Below, piece after piece: positions 61,306-64,000 of a stretch of 64,000 nt of DNA (its first letter is position 1; each line of letters begins with the position of its first letter). Under the pieces are notes generated by a model. The model worked only from the letters and a program-made list of their open reading frames with translations. It was not told the origin of the DNA and searched no databases. Location of the stretch: assembly GCF_025628885.1 (NCBI RefSeq), contig NZ_JAOTIF010000024.1, positions 28,804 through 92,803 of the forward strand, given 5' to 3'. The translations under genes were made by a program, and so were the position numbers. This DNA is from Paraflavisolibacter caeni (GTDB lineage Bacteria > Bacteroidota > Bacteroidia > Chitinophagales > Chitinophagaceae).

Positions 61306-61737
61306 TTATTCAATAGAAATTTGTTTGGATGCTTTGGGTTTTTGCTCTGTTTTAGGTATTGTGATTTTTAGTATGCCATCTTCATACTTAGCTGCAATAG
61401 CATCAGCCTTTGCATTATCAGGAAGCTGGAAAGACCGGGTAAAAGAACTATAGCTATATTCTCTTCTGGTATACTCTTTTCCTTCTGCTTCCTTATTTTC
61501 CTGTTTGGTTTCTGCGCTTATAGTTAAAAGATCATCATCAATATTGATCTTAAAATCTTCCTTTTTAAAACCAGGGGCCACTACATCCACCATAAAACTT
61601 TGATCATTTTCACCAATGTTTACAGCAGGAAGTGAAGTGGCTTTGTTGCCAGCCCGGTTGCCCCACAAATCAATATCAAAGAGATCTCTCCATGGATCTG
61701 CATACCTGCTTGGATTGCGTCTTTGAAGGTTTGCCAT
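61306..61737 (-). CDS. small heat-shock protein, Hsp20/alpha-crystallin family
   Basis: ATP-independent chaperone of 143 residues that holds unfolding proteins. The alpha-crystallin domain covers residues 40-130: VDVVAPGFKKEDFKINID, LLTISAETKQE, SSFTRSFQLPDNAKADAIAAKYEDG and the closing GILKITIPK. A short N-terminal arm (MANLQRRNPSRYADPWRDLF) and a C-terminal tail with SKQISIE are typical. It is divergent from the GH13 gene across 122 bases, which contain words also found in front of the GT4 gene, suggesting joint stress control (see findings). Confidence 0.95.
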   Translation of the reverse strand: MANLQRRNPSRYADPWRDLFDIDLWGNRAGNKATSLPAVNIGENDQSFMVDVVAPGFKKEDFKINIDDDLLTISAETKQENKEAEGKEYTRREYSYSSFTRSFQLPDNAKADAIAAKYEDGILKITIPKTEQKPKASKQISIE

Positions 61738-61859
61738 AACAATAGGTTTTTACATTAAATAATGCCGAAAAAATTATACCAGTAAGACAAATACTTATTA
61801 AGAAATGTTAAGTTTACTGGCATCATCTTTTAAAGAATGAGGTTAAACCATGATGAAAT

Positions 61860-63467
61860 ATGGCACAGCAGGAAATGCACCACTGGTGGCAAACCGGAAT
61901 TATCTATGAAGTGTATGTACGCTCTTTTCAGGACAGCAATGGCGATGGCATTGGAGATATTCAAGGTATCATCCAACGATTGGATTACCTGCAATGGTTA
62001 GGTGTAACAGCTATTTGGGTTACACCAGTCTTTCCTTCGCCCATGAAAGATCTTGGTTATGATATTTCTGATTACACCGGCATTCATCCGCTATTTGGAA
62101 GTATGAGCGATTTTGACGAACTGCTCAGGCAAGTACACAATCGGGGAATGAAACTGATTATTGACTTTGTTCCAAACCATACTTCAGATCAGCATCCCTG
62201 GTTTATAGAATCCTGTTCGTCCAAAGAAAATCCCAAACGGGATTGGTACTACTGGTATGATGCCAAACCTGGAGGCAATCCACCAAATAACTGGCTGAGC
62301 GTATTAGGAGGTTCTGCCTGGGAGTGGGATAAAAGAACTGGGCAATATTATTATCATGCTTTTTTAAAAGAACAGCCTGATCTGAACTTATGGAATCCTG
62401 AAGTTCAGCAGGAAATAAAGAAGGTGATGCAATTCTGGTTGGATAAAGGAGTTGATGGCCTTCGCATAGATGTCATGTGGCACCTTGCTAAGGATGAAAA
62501 GTTGAGGGATAATCCCATTAACCCGGGTTATAAGCCGGAGATGCCTGATTGTGATCAACTCCTGCAAATATATTCCTGCGATCAGCCTGAGGTGCATGAT
62601 GTGGTGCATTTCTTACGCGAAGTGATAGATGATTATAAGGATAAAGTAATGCTAGGTGAAATATACCTGCCCATTCACAGGATTGTACCTTATTATGGTT
62701 CAGATAACAAAGGAGCACATCTGCCGGGTAATTTTCAACTGCTTTTTCTCCCATGGCAGGCACAGCAAATTGGAATTGCAATCGACCAATATGAAGCTGC
62801 CTTGCCGGATCAGGCCTGGCCTAACTGGGTCATCGGTAACCATGACCGTTCAAGGCTGATCGAACGCATTGGCGATGCTCAGAGCAAAGTAGCAGCATTG
62901 CTTCTGCTCACCTTAAGAGGAACTCCGATCATGTATTATGGGGATGAGATCGGCATGCGCAATGTTCCTATTCCAAAAGAAGAATGGCAGGATCCTCAGG
63001 GTTTGTTGATGCCGGATAAAAACCTGAGTCGTGATCCACAACGAACGCCTATGCAATGGAATGTTAGTGCACATGCAGGATTTACCACTGGAAAGCCCTG
63101 GTTGAGACTGGATGAAAACTTCCTGGAAAACAATGTAGAACTGCAGAAGCACGATCCAAACTCATTGCTCTGTTTTTACAAACGTTTAATTCAACTTCGG
63201 CAGGAAGAGCCCTCTTTACAAACAGGTGATTATTATCCGGTTATAACCGATAACAATACTTTAGCTTACATAAGAAGGAGGAAAGATGAAAAAGCATTTC
63301 TAATTGTGTTGAACCTGACCGGCGAACCAAAAATTTTCAAGCCAAAAAACAATCATTTACAGGGTAAAGTAATTTTTTCAACTATAAATAAAAATGAGCA
63401 TGCAGTGTTTAAAGCTCATGAAACTCTTGAAGCAAATGAAGCCCTGGTCGTTTTGCTTGATGCTTAG
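61860..63467 (+). CDS. GH13 alpha-glucosidase (oligo-1,6-glucosidase-like)
   Basis: Cytoplasmic GH13 enzyme, 535 residues. The usual start WWQTGIIYEVYVRSFQDSNG (first barrel strand) is complete. Region I: IDFVPNHTS. Region II: DGLRIDVMWHL (nucleophile D204). Region III: VMLGEIYLP (acid/base E267). Region IV: VIGNHDRSRL (D329). QPDLNLWNPEVQQEIKKVMQ is typical of the oligo-1,6-glucosidase/alpha-glucosidase subfamilies. A C-terminal beta domain ends at EALVVLLDA. It hydrolyses terminal alpha-linked glucose from maltose, isomaltose, trehalose-like sugars or sucrose; which one is not readable. Together with GT4, AGL and Hsp20 it forms a storage-glucan/stress group. Confidence 0.93.
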   Translation: MAQQEMHHWWQTGIIYEVYVRSFQDSNGDGIGDIQGIIQRLDYLQWLGVTAIWVTPVFPSPMKDLGYDISDYTGIHPLFGSMSDFDELLRQVHNRGMKLIIDFVPNHTSDQHPWFIESCSSKENPKRDWYYWYDAKPGGNPPNNWLSVLGGSAWEWDKRTGQYYYHAFLKEQPDLNLWNPEVQQEIKKVMQFWLDKGVDGLRIDVMWHLAKDEKLRDNPINPGYKPEMPDCDQLLQIYSCDQPEVHDVVHFLREVIDDYKDKVMLGEIYLPIHRIVPYYGSDNKGAHLPGNFQLLFLPWQAQQIGIAIDQYEAALPDQAWPNWVIGNHDRSRLIERIGDAQSKVAALLLLTLRGTPIMYYGDEIGMRNVPIPKEEWQDPQGLLMPDKNLSRDPQRTPMQWNVSAHAGFTTGKPWLRLDENFLENNVELQKHDPNSLLCFYKRLIQLRQEEPSLQTGDYYPVITDNNTLAYIRRRKDEKAFLIVLNLTGEPKIFKPKNNHLQGKVIFSTINKNEHAVFKAHETLEANEALVVLLDA

Positions 63468-63734
63468 GCCGATAATGGCAAGAATTTCATGATTATTTTG
63501 CCAATAATTTTGAGAGCTGCCAAATCTTATGATATTGAGCAGAGTAGGAGGGGAGAAGTTTTCTAAGCCCGCCATTCCCCTGTAATTTTAGTCCAGCAAT
63601 CCCGGATGCTACATCAATTTCGGATCCTCGTTGCGCTGTACCCTCTGACCCTTTTGCAGCCAATCCTCCACTGCCCTTTAGACGCCTCCGCCCCCGGAAA
63701 ACCCTCATCAACCTTAGTACTTAAAACCTTCCTT
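63468..63734. other. intergenic spacer with composition change
   Basis: No gene. The first 120 bases are AT-rich like the rest of the window. From about 63590 the sequence becomes C-rich (for example GACGCCTCCGCCCCCGGAAA near 63680), continuing into the DUF4136 gene. I see no repeat or tRNA at the boundary. Confidence 0.4.
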
Positions 63735-64000
63735 ATGGCCATGAACCGCTACTCAGGACTCTTGCTGTTGCTGGGCCTCACCCTGGGGGGCTGCTACCCC
63801 AAAGGCGCAGAATATGTAGAAGAACTCGACATCGTCTATACCAACTTTAACCAGGACTTTGACTTTAAAAGCAAAACCACCTATGCTTTGCCCGACTCGG
63901 TGGTCAAAATCAGTGGCGATAAACTCAATGATCCCGATGGGGACGGCAAACCCCAGTTCCTGAGTGCCGCCTCCAGCAAGGCCATCCTGGACCAGATCAA
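63735..64000 (+). CDS. DUF4136-domain lipoprotein, cut by window end
   Basis: Start of a lipoprotein gene that runs off the window; 88 codons are visible. The signal peptide MAMNRYSGLLLLLGLTLGGC has lipobox LGGC. The part after it reads EELDIVYTNFNQDFDFKSKT and TYALPDSVVKISG, which matches the N-terminal part of the DUF4136 family of exported lipoproteins. A second ATG lies two codons in (63741). Codons are dominated by CTG, GCC, CTC and CCC, unlike the preceding genes, so the gene may belong to a different compositional segment of the genome. Confidence 0.75.
   Translation, partial: MAMNRYSGLLLLLGLTLGGCYPKGAEYVEELDIVYTNFNQDFDFKSKTTYALPDSVVKISGDKLNDPDGDGKPQFLSAASSKAILDQI

Noticed and set aside
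1..64000. CRISPR arrays, tRNA/rRNA genes, transposases, phage genes
   Set aside because: No direct-repeat arrays with spacers, no tRNA-like cloverleaf and no transposase or phage protein was found while reading the window; short RNAs could still be missed without a covariance search.

Overview
The window reads as a chromosomal segment of a Bacteroidota bacterium, most likely of the Chitinophagaceae type. The evidence is a SusC/SusD pair with its own reactor-style sensor kinase, a type IX secretion C-terminal sorting domain, lipoproteins with short lipoboxes, many genes without a Shine-Dalgarno sequence, and a few TAnnTTTG promoter -7 elements. The genus assignment is inference. I see no rRNA, tRNA, CRISPR array, insertion sequence or prophage.

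Layout. (1) 0.2-5.7 kb, minus strand: exported M28 peptidase, GH20 beta-hexosaminidase with a C-terminal PA14 domain, and a TPR-membrane-adenylate cyclase. (2) 5.8-8.0 kb: a decayed nuclease-like remnant followed by a GH13 enzyme with a damaged 5' end. (3) 8.3-18.6 kb: a copper/heavy-metal resistance cluster: a small HYC/CC/PP protein, a CusA-type RND pump split by a frameshift, TolC-type channel, two lipoprotein adaptors each carrying a Cys-rich metal-binding module, a DUF3347 lipoprotein, a strong terminator, and a CPH-type copper ATPase. (4) 18.8-32.6 kb: a polysaccharide utilisation locus. A divergent sensor kinase/response regulator pair faces SusC, SusD, a GH5-like lipoprotein and two GH43 enzymes, closed by a perfect 17-bp hairpin. 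(5) 32.8-36.4 kb: a phytanoyl-CoA-dioxygenase-like pseudogene, an AraC regulator and a frameshifted GH89 alpha-N-acetylglucosaminidase. (6) 36.5-41.5 kb: two unnamed paralogous small proteins, a GNAT acetyltransferase, a creatininase-family protein, an unnamed helical protein and a di-haem cytochrome c. (7) 41.8-51.2 kb: a seven-gene operon that encodes the entire reductive pyrimidine degradation route, from uracil/thymine uptake to an acyl-CoA. (8) 51.2-57.7 kb: cupin protein, T9SS-exported kelch protein, an alpha/beta-hydrolase-cyclase fusion, several small lipoproteins and a DinB-like remnant. (9) 57.9-63.5 kb: a storage-glucan and stress group: GT4 glycosyltransferase, amylo-alpha-1,6-glucosidase, Hsp20 and a GH13 alpha-glucosidase. 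(10) The last 300 bases are clearly richer in G+C and start a DUF4136 lipoprotein cut by the window end.

How the genes work together. The metal cluster would move Cu+/Ag+ from periplasm to outside (RND tripartite pump) and from cytoplasm to periplasm (ATPase), with metal-handing modules between them. The PUL senses, imports and cuts an arabinose/xylose-type polysaccharide (substrate is inference from GH43 plus a GH5-like enzyme). In the pyrimidine operon PreT/PreA reduce the base, HydA opens the ring, the nitrilase-fold amidohydrolase releases beta-alanine, the class III aminotransferase gives a semialdehyde, and MmsA converts that to an acyl-CoA.

The most notable features are degenerate genes and breaks: two or three single-base frameshifts in short A or T runs (CusA, GH89, possibly GH13) and three gene remnants, at least one with its middle cleanly missing. 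These could be real decay or, for the frameshifts, sequencing errors. I did not find a convincing wholly new system; the best candidates for new biology are the two-gene split of the PUL sensor, the domain inserted into the GH43 propeller, and the unnamed tandem paralogues.
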